Origin: Dactylorhiza incarnata
Lineage: Eukaryota; Streptophyta; Magnoliopsida; Asparagales; Orchidaceae
Length of the DNA: 64,000 nt
Assembly (NCBI GenBank): GCA_033032865.1
Contig: JAWHQI010000040.1
Coordinates: 6,369,001-6,433,000, forward strand
Direction: 5' to 3'
Notes under the pieces: model-generated
The model's database searches: none
The model's input: the letters and a program-made list of their open reading frames with translations, nothing else
Told to the model about the DNA's origin: nothing
Translations under genes and position numbers: made by a program
Part shown: one piece after another, positions 22,951 through 33,755 of the stretch
Layout of the letters: each line of letters begins with the position of its first letter
Position numbering within the stretch: the first letter of the stretch is position 1

Positions 22951-23897
22951 TGGGAGTCTTGTGGATTGTATTTGTCGGTTGTTGACTGTTCATGTGATGG
23001 ATAGAGTACTTTATGTTTTATTTTACATCTATGACAAGTTCTTTTATTATGTCAAATGTTTCTACTGTTAGATTAATTAGCATAATAAATGCCCTTAGAA
23101 TGTTTGCTTCCATTGGAATTCAAGTACGTGACTTGAATGTGAGGGCCTATGTTTAAATAAAGCTTCATTCTTAAATGGTCCCTGGTCGAGGTATCATCCT
23201 AGAAATTAGGGCAAGGATGAGACCATAAGACTAGCATGTGCGTTGATTGATGACCGGTTCTCACAGGTCATGATATTGTGATATCAAGTCATCACATGGG
23301 TACTTGTTAGGAACAAGTTGTACTGGACAGACCCACCGTGAGACAACTTTGTGGATTGTTATATAAACGTGTCACAAGTAGGTCTCAAGCGACAATGGTG
23401 TTTGTGGTCCTTTGACCTGAAGTCACAGCATTCATCAGGTGAGGAAGAGCATACTTTGATGCTATCTAAAGTCTTCTCTTGAGTAAGGGTGACGATAAGG
23501 GTGGTTGTTGGGTATGTTACGAATCATTTGGATGTTTGTGTGTGAGCAGAAATGGAATTTGCCCTCCTATATGACATGAGTTACATCCATGGGCCCCTTG
23601 ATTGAATGAGACTGAGAAATGCATGGCCATGCTTGGATGAGACAATATGTGATATTGTGCTCACCAATTTCAGACAGTCTATTCTAGATCAAGGAATTAG
23701 GATTGAACAATTATGAGGGTGACACGGTCCATGCCTCTAGTTCTATCCGGATGTAATGGACAAAGGGACATGATGACACTGATACATTGGTCAAGACAGG
23801 CTTGTTGAGTTGAGAACTCTTATTGCTTGGGTAGCAATGATGCATTGCTAGATACCGCTCATTGTTCGTGAGACTTTTATTTGATACGTTCAAGATC
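22951..23897 (+). other. Pol-to-LTR spacer of B
   Basis: About 950 bp, homologous to the A and C spacers but more diverged. It retains blocks such as GGTCCCTGGTCGAGGTATCAT and GACCGGTTCTCACAGGTCAT. No coding domain. Confidence 0.7.
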
Positions 23898-23908
23898 AAG
23901 TGGGAGAC
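23898..23908 (+). promoter_or_regulatory. Polypurine tract of B
   Basis: AAGTGGGAGAC directly before TGTTGGTG. Confidence 0.9.
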
Positions 23909-25026
23909 TGTTGGTGTTTCCATGGTGATCAGGAAGTAGTCAAATATCTAGTCTCACTGCCAACACGATATGAGCCTATGGGGTCACACATAAGAGTGTA
24001 TGGAGAAATTGGAGGAAGATTTGTACTAACAAGTGTGGATAAAAATTCGTTCGACTAATTCTGTAGCCAATTCGTTTAACGGATAATGTAGCATGTTCGT
24101 CGAACGGCTTCTGTAGCCAATTCGTCGAAAGGCTAATGTAGATTATTCGTCGAACGGCTTCTGTAGCCAATTCGTCGAACGGCTAATGTAGCTTATTCGT
24201 CGAACGGCTTCTGCAGCCAATTCGTCGAACGGCTAATGTAGCTTGTTCGTCGAATGGCTTCTGCAGCCAATTCGTCGAACGGCTAATGTAGCATGTTCGT
24301 CGAACGGCTTCTACAGCCAATTCATCGAACGGCTAATACAGCATGTTCGTCGAACGGCTTCTGCAGCCAATTCGTCGAACGGCTTCTGCAGCCAATTCGT
24401 CGAACGGCTAATGCGTTCGACAAACGGCTATTGTAGCCGGTTCGACGAATGGCTAATGCGTTCGACGAACGCTTGCCGATTCGTCGAACGCAGTTTCCGA
24501 CTTCAGTTACTTCGTGGGTGTGCGGATAGCGTCTCTTTCACGCTGGGTATAAAAGAATATGATTCTCTTCCGACCCCTGAGTGCGACCTAATTTTGCGAG
24601 AGACAAATAGAGACGGAAGTGTTCCGAATGGTCGATCCCGCCGCCGCCGCCGCCTCTCCCTGTCGTCGGACCTAGCAGTCCGAGGGAGACGTAGAGAGCA
24701 TTTCTTCTCCGACCCACTTCCTGTTGGACAAAAAGTTTGGGGTTCTCCTCACTCGTGTGGATTTCCCCTGGAGGCGCAGAAATTATTTCAACGCTTGGAA
24801 CTCAAGGTTTTGTTCTCTGGAACTGCCATTGGAGCATCTCGGTTAAGCTTAGACTTAACCCCTTCAGGTATAAATTTATGTATTGCAATGTGATGCTTTT
24901 ATTCATTTCTTGAATCATGAAATCGCAAGATCCGAACTCTTTTGGGTTGTTCTAGTTATCGTTTTATTCCGCTGCACATATTAAATATGTTGTTATCATT
25001 TTGAATGATGCGTAGAAAACCCAACA
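23909..25026 (+). repeat. 3' LTR of B
   Basis: 1118 bp, TGTTGGTG to CCCAACA, with array at about 24045-24480 and TATA at 24548-24555. A few scattered substitutions and a shorter array relative to the 5' LTR. Confidence 0.94.
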
Positions 25027-25031
25027 GATTC
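25027..25031. repeat. Target-site duplication of B, right copy (GATTC)
   Basis: Matches 8808-8812. Confidence 0.9.
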
Positions 25032-27399
25032 CTCATGTAATACTTAGGTCAACATTCAACTTATCAAAAGGTTAAAGATTTCAGCATGTCGACACCACAC
25101 AAGACTCGACGTCGGGATACGACAATGATAAGATTAACTCGAAAGCCAAACACAAGCAATACTCTAGCATTGATTTACCCAAAAAGGAAGATCTGAGCGA
25201 AGCAGTCAACAACAAAAAGGACCAAGCAGTTGACAAGAAAACAAGGATGCCGCCGATAACCGATAGAACCAAACAGTCGACAAAGTACTTAGATTGAGCG
25301 GAGAAGAAGAGTCTGGACCATGATGTCGATAAAGAGCAAGCAATTGAAGTCTTGCAGTCAACAAACCTTACACAAGCAATTACCATAGCACTAACCTTGC
25401 AGGATCATCATGCAGTGAACACAAAAGAAGTCGACTTTATGCATGCAGTCAACAAGAACTTAAGCAAATTGACTATGCAGTCGCAATTGGATTATGCATT
25501 GAATGAAATCAACAAAGACGACGGTTGACTTAGATTTGTGCAGTCAGCTGAAATAACGTAACTAAGCATGAGAAAGGGGAATATAGGTCATGCAGATGAC
25601 ACGAAGTCTCAAATTATGCAGATGATAAATTCAAGCGGTCGACGGACCAATTCACGCAATCAATAGGTAGAATGCATGCAGCAAAACACTTAAACCATGC
25701 AAAAGTGATCATGCAAATGATAAAGAGACTTGGTCAAAATTATGAAGCACGCAACCATGCAGTCGATGAAGGAGAATGCAACCGACAAAGGGCTATGCAG
25801 AGTTATGATGTAGACAGTATAGACTTTAAAATCACCAAAGTTGAAGCTTTTCCTGAAGGCATGGTATCACCATTCAGTTGACAAAACTGAAGTGAACTCA
25901 AATCATGCGTGAAGTCGACAAGGTGCCACAGATTAGCCTAGCAAATCACCAAGGCCTTTACAACGATGCTTTCCAAGGGCAAGAGATATAGACCAATCAC
26001 CGGATGAATTTTGACTGCGCTCGATGAATTAAACTTCACTCGACGAATTAAAAAGGGTCACTCGACGAATTGGCATGGTCACTTGATGAATTGACATGGT
26101 TACTCGATGAATTAACATGGAACTACTCGGCGCACTAGACAAAATCACTCGATGAATTTAGACAAGCTTCTCGACGAACTCGATGAACCTTACGTGACTA
26201 CTCAACGAATCTCACGCAACTACATGACGATTTAACTCAAGCCAAACCGAAACCGTATGAACTAGAAAGGCCAACGCCAGGAAAGCAATTTAACATCATT
26301 CTCAAGAATTTAAGAAAGAAGAACTAAAAAAACTATGCAAGAGGGTCAGTCCACCACTTGCCTTAACCAAAATCACCGAATCTTGGCCTCTCAAGTCAAC
26401 CACACCAAGGATCGGCTCAAACTCGGGCTAGACACGAAGAATCTATGAGGATTTGGACAAAAATGAAATTAGGGTCGCTAACCCTAGCGCTAATGATCCA
26501 CGAAACGGACAAAACTTGCCACGCGCGTGAAGATCGCGACGAGAGCTTTCTGAATCTATGCCCTGGCGAAGATTTTGTGAACCGGACTCCCGCGACGGCA
26601 ATCGAAAGGATCCCGATCAAAAGCCCTCAGCTCAGCTCTCACTTCCATGCTTGGATCGATTCTTTTTAGTGAGGAAGATGGGTTATATTTATATAATAAT
26701 AATTAATAATAACAATAAAGAAATTAGAATTGTAAAATAAGGGGGGCGGTTCGTCGAGTGTCCACGAAATCTCTCAACGAATTGGTTTTTTTTATAAAAA
26801 TACTTATAATAATAATAATAATAATAATAGTAATAATAGGATTTATAATGAGGGGGAAGGCTGATTCGACGAATACTCAGGGGAGTAAACGAGAGGTCTC
26901 GGGTAAGGTTTTTTTTTGTGTATACTATTAATATTAGTAATGATTATAATAATAGTAATTATAATAATATAGATATTATATTATTATGAAGGGCTAAACG
27001 CACACCGATTCCAACAAAATTCGCACCGAAAACGAAAGCTGGCACTACGAATCCAACGGAGTAGTCGAAATAAAAATCTGGCGGGCCGTTCTCGAGATAT
27101 AAATTTCGGAAGTTTACGGCGAATGATAATTCTATAAATCTTTGAAAATTCGTCTAGACTCAAATATTGCTCGGATCGCAACGAAACTCGACGGACATTC
27201 TTAAAATTACTTAATTTAATTTATCTAACATGAAATTTTCCAATTCTGGTACGCTTCAAAATTTGGTCGACTTTACCGAATGGATGCGAAAATGCGCAAA
27301 CAACGGCGCATCATTAACTCCGCACTAACGTAACACCCTTACGTCTTTATGATGTCATAGAAAGGTTAAAATAATTCCCGAAAATTCAGGGACGTTACA
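25032..27399 (-). repeat. 5' LTR of D, second part (right of element B)
   Basis: Continues the D LTR from 8812, as shown by D' (45560-45740), where both sides are contiguous. It contains scattered CAGTCGAC/CAGTCAAC motifs with ATGCAG at about 25080-25930, CTCGATGAATT/CTCGACGAATT motifs at 26010-26230, a minus-strand TATA (TATAAATA at 26686-26693) and AAT microsatellites near 26700 and 26805-26835. It ends at 27399 (minus-strand start TGTAACGTCCC), where E's gag resumes. Confidence 0.85.
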
Positions 27400-28793
27400 G
27401 TTGCCCCCTTACCTCCCTAGGTGGCTATGGCTGATTGGGCACTTGGCCTTGCAGAAATCTTCCGAGGAGTCCCTGACAGATGAGACGTTCAATTTCCCCG
27501 GTGGAACTCGAAGTCTTTTGCGTGGTCGCTTCTTTGATTTGGGAGAGGTACCCTTGTTCTGTGAAGCTCCAGGCTATTCTGGATGGTGTAGAGTACGTTG
27601 GTTCTGGTGGTATTCAACAGGGTGTACACTCTGTGTGGTCGTGGACCCAAATCTCTTCGGGGTTCACGATGGCGCTCGTCAATGCAGTGCTCTTCATTGC
27701 GCCGCTCTTCTGGTATCCTTGGGGCCCGCTCCAACCCCCTTTTCCTTCTTTGAATGCCTTCGAACTGTTGTTGGTGCTCTTCGATAGCCTCATCGGCTGC
27801 TATCTGATCTTCTAACCGATGAACGAGATTTGGATAACTCTGCACTATCTCCCTAATCAGAGCTGAGTAAAAGCCACTTGGACGGAGACCCCTAAGGAAA
27901 ATGCCCTACAGAAGCTTCGGTATTGAAGCGGCGGAAAAAAAAAATTTAAGAGTCTCTCCGTCGTTCTGGCGGATTCCTGAAATATGGGAACGGTCCTGGA
28001 CGATCCTGCAGTTGGCGATGAACTATTCAGTGAACTTTCATGCCATCTCCGCAAAGCTATCTATGGCTCCATCTCGCAGAGAATGGAACCAAGTGCGCGC
28101 TTGACCTTTCAAGGTGGTTGGAAACACCTGACAGAGTTGCTGGTCTGGAGTATTGTAAACTCTTATGATGGTAGTGAAGTGGTTGACATGCTCTAATGGG
28201 TCGTCTGTCCTATCGAATGTTTCAATGTTGGGGAGTTTGAAGCCATGCAGAACTGGGTGAGCCAGGACCTAAGGCGACAGTGGAGAGCCGTGGTGCAGGG
28301 GACAGCGAGCAAAAATAGTACGTCGCCCTACCTGACCGTACTCTTTCGCTATCACATCGCGTATTTCTTCATGAGTGGTTCTTCCTATAATTTGTCTGTG
28401 GCCAATTCTTCCTTGGCGTTGGTGATGGTGATCGACTTCTAGTCCCTTGGCCGGTCGGGTGGGATGAGTGGAGCTTGCTACATTAGAGAGTTCTTCTAAA
28501 ACATCCTCCTCCTGAGCGGCCTCTTCGACCGAAACATGATTCGGAGCTGGGGAAAATGGAACGTTTAATGTTGGAAGTTGAACGAGAGATCGAGGAATCT
28601 CGAGATTTCTCAAGAGAGTTAGCATCTCTGTTTGATGTTCTTCCATTTGACACATGCGCCCTTCCAGCACTGATATGAGGGCATTTCTTGCCTCGTCCCT
28701 GAGAGGTGTGTTTTTGAGTGAATGCGAGGGATTCAGGTCGACGCACCCCACAGGGATTGATCCTTCGGTGGTGTGGGCACTCTTTCTTGCCAT
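27400..28793 (-). pseudogene. gag: Degenerate gag of E (Retrotrans_gag family)
   Basis: Probable start ATG 28793 (MARKSAHTTEGSIPVG). The first frame runs to 28269 and includes a helical stretch (EARNALISVLEGRMCQMEEHQ) typical of Tat gag N-termini. A frame change then leads into the capsid region near 28260-28020, with the family pattern LPNIETFDRTDDPLEHVNHF, a CQVFPTTLKGQARTWFHSLR block, then stops. From 27845 to 27400 the C-terminal part appears (DLGPRPHRVYTLLNTTRTNV and IERLICQGLLGRFL), in shifted frames. It ends at the D insertion. Gag forms the particle; this copy is dead. Confidence 0.72.
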
Positions 28794-28856
28794 TGTCAGA
28801 TGCTGTCTTGAGAAAATCTCTGTAGACCTTTGTAGAGTTTTGGGAATAAGTTCCCA

Positions 28857-28870
28857 CAGATGGGGCCAAA
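28857..28870 (-). promoter_or_regulatory. Primer-site region of E
   Basis: The minus strand reads TTTGGCCCCATCTGTGGGAA, a degenerate form of the TTGGCGCCGTCTGTGGGAA seen after the 5' LTR in Tat-lineage Ty3 elements (established family feature). Confidence 0.55.
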
Positions 28871-28874
28871 CTAT

Positions 28875-30474
28875 TGCGGGTCGCTCGATACTCCGGTAGA
28901 CCAGTTGAATCAAACTACCTTAGCTCGATCACAAGCCGAGTGCATAATGAGAGAACTAGTAGACGACAAGAAGACATATTTATCGTAGAAAACCCGGAAA
29001 GGGTAAAAAACCACGCGGGCAGAGCTGTGCCAGCTAAATTCCACTATATGTTGGTTTGTTACAAGTGAAAGTTGAGAATCGAGGGCGACAGACATCAGCT
29101 CGTTACAGTAGTATTAGAGAGAATCTCCAAGGGTGAAAGACCACCTCTCGAAATGTTAAGTACTTTTTGCTGAGAATGAAAGTGGGATGCTCTGGTCCCC
29201 TTTCGGTGCCCGGAGAATCCCCAAGTCACTTAAGGAGAATGTCTTCGAAAGCGAAGGAGACTTCAAAGGCTCAAAGGAGATCTTCGAAAGCTTGAAGGAG
29301 ATCTTCGAAGATCCGAAGGTAATCTTCAAGCGCCGAAGAACTCTGAGGAATCTTCAATGGAGCTCTATCGGGTGTAGAAGGCTATGTGTCTTAAAATGAA
29401 GGCCCTTAGCCCCTTTTATAGCCCTGAGCAGGGGTAGCCCGATAATTTTGTCGTAGTAACCACTGTAACCACCTAACGGACGAATCACGTTCGCTGATTT
29501 GGAGCACACAGATCACCATTTTTCAGATATTCCCGTCTTGCCCCCCTGGCAGGTTGGTCAGTTTGGGCAGTTCGGGCAGCTTCATTGATGGCATTGAGCG
29601 CAGTGAACAAGACCTGCAATATAGGAAATTATGAAAGGTTAATTATCACGTGCGTCGGGAATTTGAAGGTGTTCTGAGCGCAGAGAGCGTGGAAGCGTTC
29701 TGAGCGTGCAGTGAACGCAAAAGCATTATGAGCACGCCGTAAACTTAGAAGTGGTTGGCATGTGCTGTGAACGAAAAACTGAGAAGGTGGTCGAGCGCTG
29801 TCGGAGAGGCTTGACTAAGAGAGAAAGAGCGTGTCCCACAAAGGTCGTGCCCCCTCCCCTAAAACGGGAAACCGCACCCCATAGGAAGGGAAGGGGCTTC
29901 GGTCGCATCCCCAAGGCAAAAAAATCGCGCCCGGGCGAAAAAAACGCGCCCAACGAAAAAAAATCGCCCTCAGCGAAAAAAATCACGCCCGGGCAAAAAA
30001 ATCGCGCCCGGGTGAAAAAAATGCTCCCGGGCGAAAAAAACACGCCCGGGGGAAAAAAATGCGCCCGGGCGAAAAAATGCGTCCGGGCGAAAAAATTGTG
30101 CCCGGGCGAAAAAATACCCTCGGGCGAAAAAACCACGCCCGGGTGAAAAAATCGCGTCCGGGCGAAGAAAAAAAACGCGCTTGAGCGAAAAAATAGCCCA
30201 CTGGGCGAAAGAATCGCGCCCGGGCGAAAATATCGCCCCCGGGCGAAAATATCGCGCCCGGGCGAAATTATCTCGCTCGGGCAAAAAAAATCACGTAAGG
30301 GGTGAAAATCGTGTTCGGCCTTTAAAATCGCATCCGGATGGAAAAATTGTGTCCTGGCGAAAAAATTGCGTTCTGGCGAAATTTCCGCGTCCTCGCAAAA
30401 AAATCACGTATGGAGCCCAAAAATATCGTACGGGCAAAAAAATCACGTACGGCCAAAAAATGCGCATTCGGGCA
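28875..30474 (-). repeat. 5' LTR of E (right boundary uncertain)
   Basis: From the CA just before the primer site to about 30474. It includes the TATA at 29413-29420 (minus TATAAAAG), a run of AAGGAGATCTTCGAA-like repeats at about 29225-29340 downstream of the TATA, and the minisatellite at 29921-30480 upstream of it. No second copy is present in the window to confirm the ends. Confidence 0.45.
29413..29420 (-). promoter_or_regulatory. TATA box in E LTR
   Basis: Minus strand TATAAAAG in the context GGGCTATAAAAGGGGCTAA. Confidence 0.6.
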
Positions 30475-30480
30475 AAAAAA
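29921..30480. repeat. GC/A-alternating minisatellite, unit about 18 bp (CGCGCCCGGGCGAAAAAA)
   Basis: About 30 tandem units in which a CG-rich part centred on the palindrome CCCGGG alternates with a run of five to eight A. Units are most alike at about 29990-30270 and decay to the right (30290-30480). Open frames across it on either strand only reflect the repeat. It lies upstream of the E TATA, so probably in U3. Confidence 0.92.
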
Positions 30481-30689
30481 TTTGATATCCTTTTGGAAAG
30501 TTGGAGTTGGCGATCTCAATATCCGGCCCTGGAGATAAACATTGGATCTATAGGTTTTTAGGTTATGGTGAATATCGTCGACTTTCCACCAGAAAGCCAA
30601 TTCCATTCTACAATTGTTGGTACGAACAACAGAAATGACTTTCATATTCTCAAAGTCAATACTTCAATATCAATGTCTGTGAAACGAAT
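30475..30689. other. Spacer between minisatellite and CACTA fossil
   Basis: About 215 bp without a recognisable feature. It may contain the decayed 5' end of the CACTA gene. Confidence 0.4.
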
Positions 30690-33050
30690 GGACCCCAAGT
30701 GATTTTGAGACCGGGATTTATTGTCCTTGCAAGAAATGTACCAACTGTTATCTTGTAGAGAGAAATGTTTTACGTGAGCATATAATTATTCATGGGTTTC
30801 TATGAAATATAAGACATGGAGCATTCATGGGGAGTCATGCCATTCGCAAAATTATAGTGGAGATTATTCAATTAATCATCAGTTAAATTTGAGTGATGAT
30901 ATAATTGGAATGATACACGAGGGAGTTGGCATTCCAGTAATTGATGCTAGCTTGCATGAAGATCCATATTCAACAAGTAATCCACTAGATGATTTACGGA
31001 AGGGGATGTCAAATTTAGAAAACTTGTTGAAGATGCAGAGTGTTCATTGTACCATGATTGTGCTAAATATACATCACTGTCTTTCATGGTTAGGTTACTA
31101 CAAGGGAAACCATGCATGGATGGATATATGTATCATTCACGTGGTTGTCAGAATCTGTTATTGATGCATTTGCTAACAACTTCCAAAATCTTATTATGAA
31201 GCTCAAAAAATCACTAAAGACTTGGACTTTTCTTACTAGACTTGGGATGCATGCCCTAATAATTGTATGTTATTCAGAGGAAATGATTTGTCACTTGATA
31301 ATTGTGAGATATGTGGGGAATCAAGATATAAAAAACTCGATGAAATCTCATGTAATGTGGGGTTCACAATTACAAAAATTGCCTCAAAAAAAGTAAGTTA
31401 CTTTCCTATTAAGCCAAGGTTAAAAAGGTTATTTATGTCATCCAAAACTGCACATTTCATGCAATGACAAATAGAAGAATGCACATATGTTGGGTTCATG
31501 CAACATCCAGCAGACACTCCTCAATGGAAAAAATTGATAAAGATTTTCTTGAATTTGTAGCTGAGCATCACAATGTTAGACTTGGTTTGGCATTTGATGG
31601 ATTTAATCCTTTTAGAACCATGTCTATTGCTCATAGCACATGACCAGTAGTTTTATTGCCTTATAATTTACCACCATAGATGTGTATGACACAATTTTTC
31701 TGTTCCTTATTGTGTTAATTGATGAACCAAAGGGGTCAAGTAATAAGATAGATGTTTATCTTCAACCATTGATTGAGAGTTGAATGAACTATGGAGTGAT
31801 GGTATGATAACATATGATGCATCAAAGAATCAAATGCTTACACATCGTGACACACTACTTTGGACAATTAATGATTATACAACATATTCCAATTTATCAG
31901 AATGGAGTACAAAAGGTAAATGTGTCTGTGCAAATTATAATCACTGAACTAGTTCATATTTGTTGGCAAATGATAGAAAATAATGTTACTTGGGTCAACG
32001 TCGTTGGTTACCTTGTGGACATAGGTTTCAAAGAGATAAGGTATCTTTTGATGGACATCGACAGTTTGAAGATAAGCACCTAAACTTAAAGGAAAGTAAC
32101 ATTTTGGCACAGTTGGATGGTGTACTTACTGAGTACAAGAAAGATGACCTTAAGAAAAGGAAAAGAGAAGAGTGTAACCGAGTAAGTAATATTGGTCAAA
32201 AACCTGGTTGGAAAAAAAGAGTATCTTTTTTGAATTGTCATATTGGGGGTCTCTTCAAGTACGTCATTCCATTGATGTGATGCACCAAGAGAAAAATGTA
32301 GGAGAAATTTTGATATATACCATATTAGGCATTATTGGGAAATCAAAGAATGGATTGAAGACAAGACAAGATTTAAAGGTTATGGGCATTCGAACTATGT
32401 TGCACCCATAACTACTTGAATCTGGCAAGACTTTATTATATCTAGATCGCTTTATAATGGATAGAATGCATCAATATATCTTCTTTAGAGTGTTGAAAAG
32501 CATCAAAGTGCCCGATGATTATGCATTAAATATTTCTCGATTTGTTCATTTGAAAGACAGAAATATTTTGCGTCTTAAAATTCATGATATGCATATAATT
32601 ATGCAATAATTCTTTCCAATAGCCATTAGAAAAGTTATGCATATAGATGTTGTGAAGGTATTTATTGAGTTATCCAATTTCTATAGGCAATTGTACTCCA
32701 AAATTAACAAACTTGTTTCTTAAAGTCCTTGCAAGAATGCATTGTTCTCACACTATGTCATCTAGAGAAGATTTTTTCACCAATATTTTTTGATATTATG
32801 GAGCATCTAATTATACATTTAGCTAAAGAAGCTGTAATTGCTGGCCCGGTCCAATTTTGATGGATGTATCTTATTGAAAGGTAATGATGTTTGCTTGTAT
32901 TTGACAATATTCTACCTTCTTTTATTAACATAATGTATATATTCAATTTAGGTATCTACTTACATTTAAGAGATATGAACGTAATCGTGCTCATTTCGAA
33001 GGTTCTATTGTTAAAGGCTATTGTTGGTACAAAAAATGTACTTCCAAAAC
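30690..33050 (+). pseudogene. CACTA (En/Spm) TNP2-type transposase fossil
   Basis: Several frames together give the family order. The transposase-associated domain shows a CPCKKC then H..H pattern at about 30715-30800. The TNP2 start has IGMIHEGVG at about 30907. Next come DACPNNCMLFRGNDLSL with a CEICGESRYKK zinc-like pair at about 31240-31345, and YFPIKPRLKRLFMSSKTA at about 31400-31450. NVRLGLAFDGFNPF lies near 31575 and RRWLPCGHRFQRDKVSFDG near 31995. The hallmark KKSIFFELSYW...VMHQEKNV lies at 32210-32297, and KIHDMHIIMQ with a late TLCHLEKIF lies at 32575-32770. Many stops and frameshifts separate them. A well-formed intron sits at 32881-32951. The enzyme would cut CACTA termini; this copy is dead. 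The terminal inverted repeats were not found. Confidence 0.85.
32881..32951 (+). other. Predicted intron in the TNP2 fossil
   Basis: 71 bp, GTAATG to TTTAG, AT-rich. Removing it joins LIE-AG/G-YLLTFKRYERN in one frame, the expected TNP2 sequence. Confidence 0.75.
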
Positions 33051-33099
33051 TCACACTAAAAGAGAAAGAAAGGGAACTGCGGAATGCCGGTTACCAAGG

Positions 33100-33600
33100 A
33101 TGAAAATGCCAGAGAAGAGATTAACACGAGGAAACATTTCTGCAATTGATCTTGGAATAAGGCTACAAAGGAGGTTCAGAACAGGCCAAGAGGCGAGGTA
33201 GAAAAATGACAGAATTCGAGATCGCTTATATAGGTTGTAAGCCTGAAGCAAGAATCCAAAAATCCTTTTTCAGGTACCCCTATCCCTCTATTTATAGACG
33301 CAGAGGCTGCCCAAATGGGCAGATCCAAATATTACGGGCTGCCCGGGGTATAGGAGAACCGGGGCAGAGAAAGGAGGTGCAAATAACAAAAAAGGAGAAA
33401 AAGGATTAGACCGTGCGGTCTGGCGGTCTGACGAGGGCTTGATCGCCTGTGCCTTGGGAGAGAATGCTGGAGGAGCTGGCGATCTGGTCGGTCTCACATA
33501 TTTGAGACCGCTGGGAAGGTTCCTTTTGACCTGAGAAGAGAGGTCGCGGAACTCCGGACAAACATGATCCCCGCACATTTTCAAGTTGCGCTGGAACTTC
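33100..33600 (-). repeat. Probable 3' LTR region of F, ends unresolved
   Basis: Minus-strand TATA at 33288-33296 (TATAAATAG followed by AGGGATAGGGG) shows an LTR-like promoter reading left. The boundary with the CACTA fossil (about 33050-33110) and with the antisense promoter could not be set without a second copy. Confidence 0.35.
33288..33296 (-). promoter_or_regulatory. TATA box, minus strand, in F LTR region
   Basis: Minus strand reads GTCTATAAATAGAGGG. Confidence 0.5.
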
Positions 33601-33654
33601 AGAAATGTTTACTTTGACCGCTGAGGCCGCGACTGCCATAAATGTGCCAGGCTC

Positions 33655-33662
33655 TATAAATA
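33655..33662 (+). promoter_or_regulatory. TATA box of antisense gene 1
   Basis: CTATAAATACGGCCCC, about 100 bases before ATG 33756, on the strand opposite to F's pol. Confidence 0.6.
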
Positions 33663-33755
33663 CGGCCCCACGCCTTTAGAAAGCGTAATCCTTTGAAAGG
33701 AAGGCGAGCTTGAACTTGGAGCGGTCACCAAAATTAGATCAAAGAGATCTCAGAG

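Larger units (their letters stand above)
8813..25026 (+). mobile_element. Element B: complete Ty1/copia retrotransposon, interrupted by C
   Basis: 5' LTR 8813-10020, primer site 10022-10033, gag-pol from 11105 to 22950 (split by C at 11576-19462), polypurine tract 23898-23908, 3' LTR 23909-25026, target duplication GATTC. Without C it would be about 8.3 kb. Same family as A and C by protein and LTR ends, but an older subfamily: the U3 arrays differ and pol carries five stop codons. Confidence 0.95.
4468..27399 (-). mobile_element. Element D: non-autonomous long-LTR retrotransposon (LARD-like), interrupted by A and B
   Basis: Minus strand. Visible parts: end of the 3' LTR (4468-5525), internal region (5526-7418), and 5' LTR in two pieces (7419-8812 and 25032-27399) split by B. 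The two LTR copies align over 4468-5525 against about 26024-27399. The LTR begins TGTAACG on the minus strand and ends TATGACA; its full length is about 3.76 kb. The internal region is only 1893 bp, with an initiator-Met primer site and a short three-zinc-knuckle gag, and no protease, RT or integrase. The sequence before its 3' LTR (GGGACGAAA then TTGGGGTGAC) resembles that of the Tekay-like element I, so D is probably a defective relative of that group. Inserted in the gag of E. Confidence 0.82.
27400..30474 (-). mobile_element. Element E: Tat-type Ty3/gypsy, 5' LTR and part of gag only
   Basis: Minus strand. Gag 28793-27400 is cut by D; pol and the 3' LTR are outside the window to the left. 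A primer-site-like sequence at 28857-28870 and a minus-strand TATA at 29413-29420 fix the orientation. The right boundary is uncertain; the minus-strand TG at about 30474 at the edge of the minisatellite is my best guess. Confidence 0.6.

Noticed and set aside
27390..27420. A polypurine tract right of D's 5' LTR (GGGGGCAAC on minus)
   Set aside because: The sequence is part of E's gag coding (REVRGQ); D's primer site and mini-gag place its interior on the other side.
29726..30561. Open frames of 100-136 codons with FFARARFF- or EKKSRPGEK-like repeats
   Set aside because: They exist on both strands across the minisatellite and only reflect its unit.
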